Position numbers and translations under genes: made by a program. Below the pieces are notes generated by a model. It searched no databases and had not been told where the DNA came from. It saw only the letters and a list, made by a program, of their open reading frames with translations. Below, piece after piece: positions 63,901 to 64,000 of a DNA stretch of 64,000 bases (positions are counted from its first letter, which is position 1; every line of letters begins with the position of its first letter). Source of the stretch: Acestrorhynchus altus. Taxonomy: Eukaryota > Chordata > Actinopteri > Characiformes > Acestrorhynchidae. The DNA is taken from NCBI GenBank assembly GCA_034509495.1, contig CM067502.1:50533598-50597597 (forward strand), written 5' to 3'.

Positions 63901-64000
63901 GGAGTCATGTGTAATTTGGCAATTCAGCAAGCAGTGATGTCCTCCATGCCCACTGGCAGGCGGCTGCATGGCACAGACCATTCTGATGACTGCCCTTAAC

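Overview
This is eukaryotic, intron-rich DNA from a ray-finned (teleost) fish. Coding sequence lies in short exons with GT/AG borders. TG/CA microsatellites and minisatellites are dense, and there are Tc1/mariner-like relics, a LINE reverse-transcriptase scrap, a tRNA-type SINE and several short interspersed elements. The repeat repertoire looks ostariophysan, perhaps characiform; that is an impression, not a demonstration.

Region 1 (1-17.1 kb, + strand) holds the 3' 25 exons of vav1, a Rho/Rac exchange factor of haematopoietic signalling. It runs from the end of the CH domain through the acidic tyrosine segment, DH, PH, C1, SH3, SH2 and SH3 to the stop codon at 16393. Region 2 (18.0-20.7 kb, - strand) holds ubl5, a complete 73-residue ubiquitin-like protein in four coding exons. 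Region 3 (21.5-25.95 kb, + strand) holds pin1, a complete 158-residue WW-PPIase in four exons. ubl5 and pin1 are divergently arranged.

Region 4 (29.3-63.7 kb, + strand) is a head-to-tail array of microfibril-associated glycoprotein 4-like (MFAP4-like) genes. These are secreted fibrinogen-related domain (FReD) proteins with five coding exons each. I resolve five apparently intact genes (copies 1, 3, 5, 6, 7), one copy with a clean 14-nt frameshifting deletion (copy 4), one with several small frameshifts (copy 8), and two decayed remnants (copies 2 and 9). Exons 2-4 are very similar between the central copies. Differences concentrate in exon 5, around the calcium loop and the segment equivalent to the ligand pocket of other FReD lectins.

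The array is laced with interspersed elements, including one that carries a GC-box minisatellite of about 50 bp, expanded to about 22 units at 60.7-61.8 kb. vav1 and the MFAP4-like genes both suggest leukocyte/innate-immune expression, but nothing in the sequence shows that the neighbours are functionally linked. Everything is read by eye; exon borders come from splice signals, reading-frame continuity and recall of the protein families.
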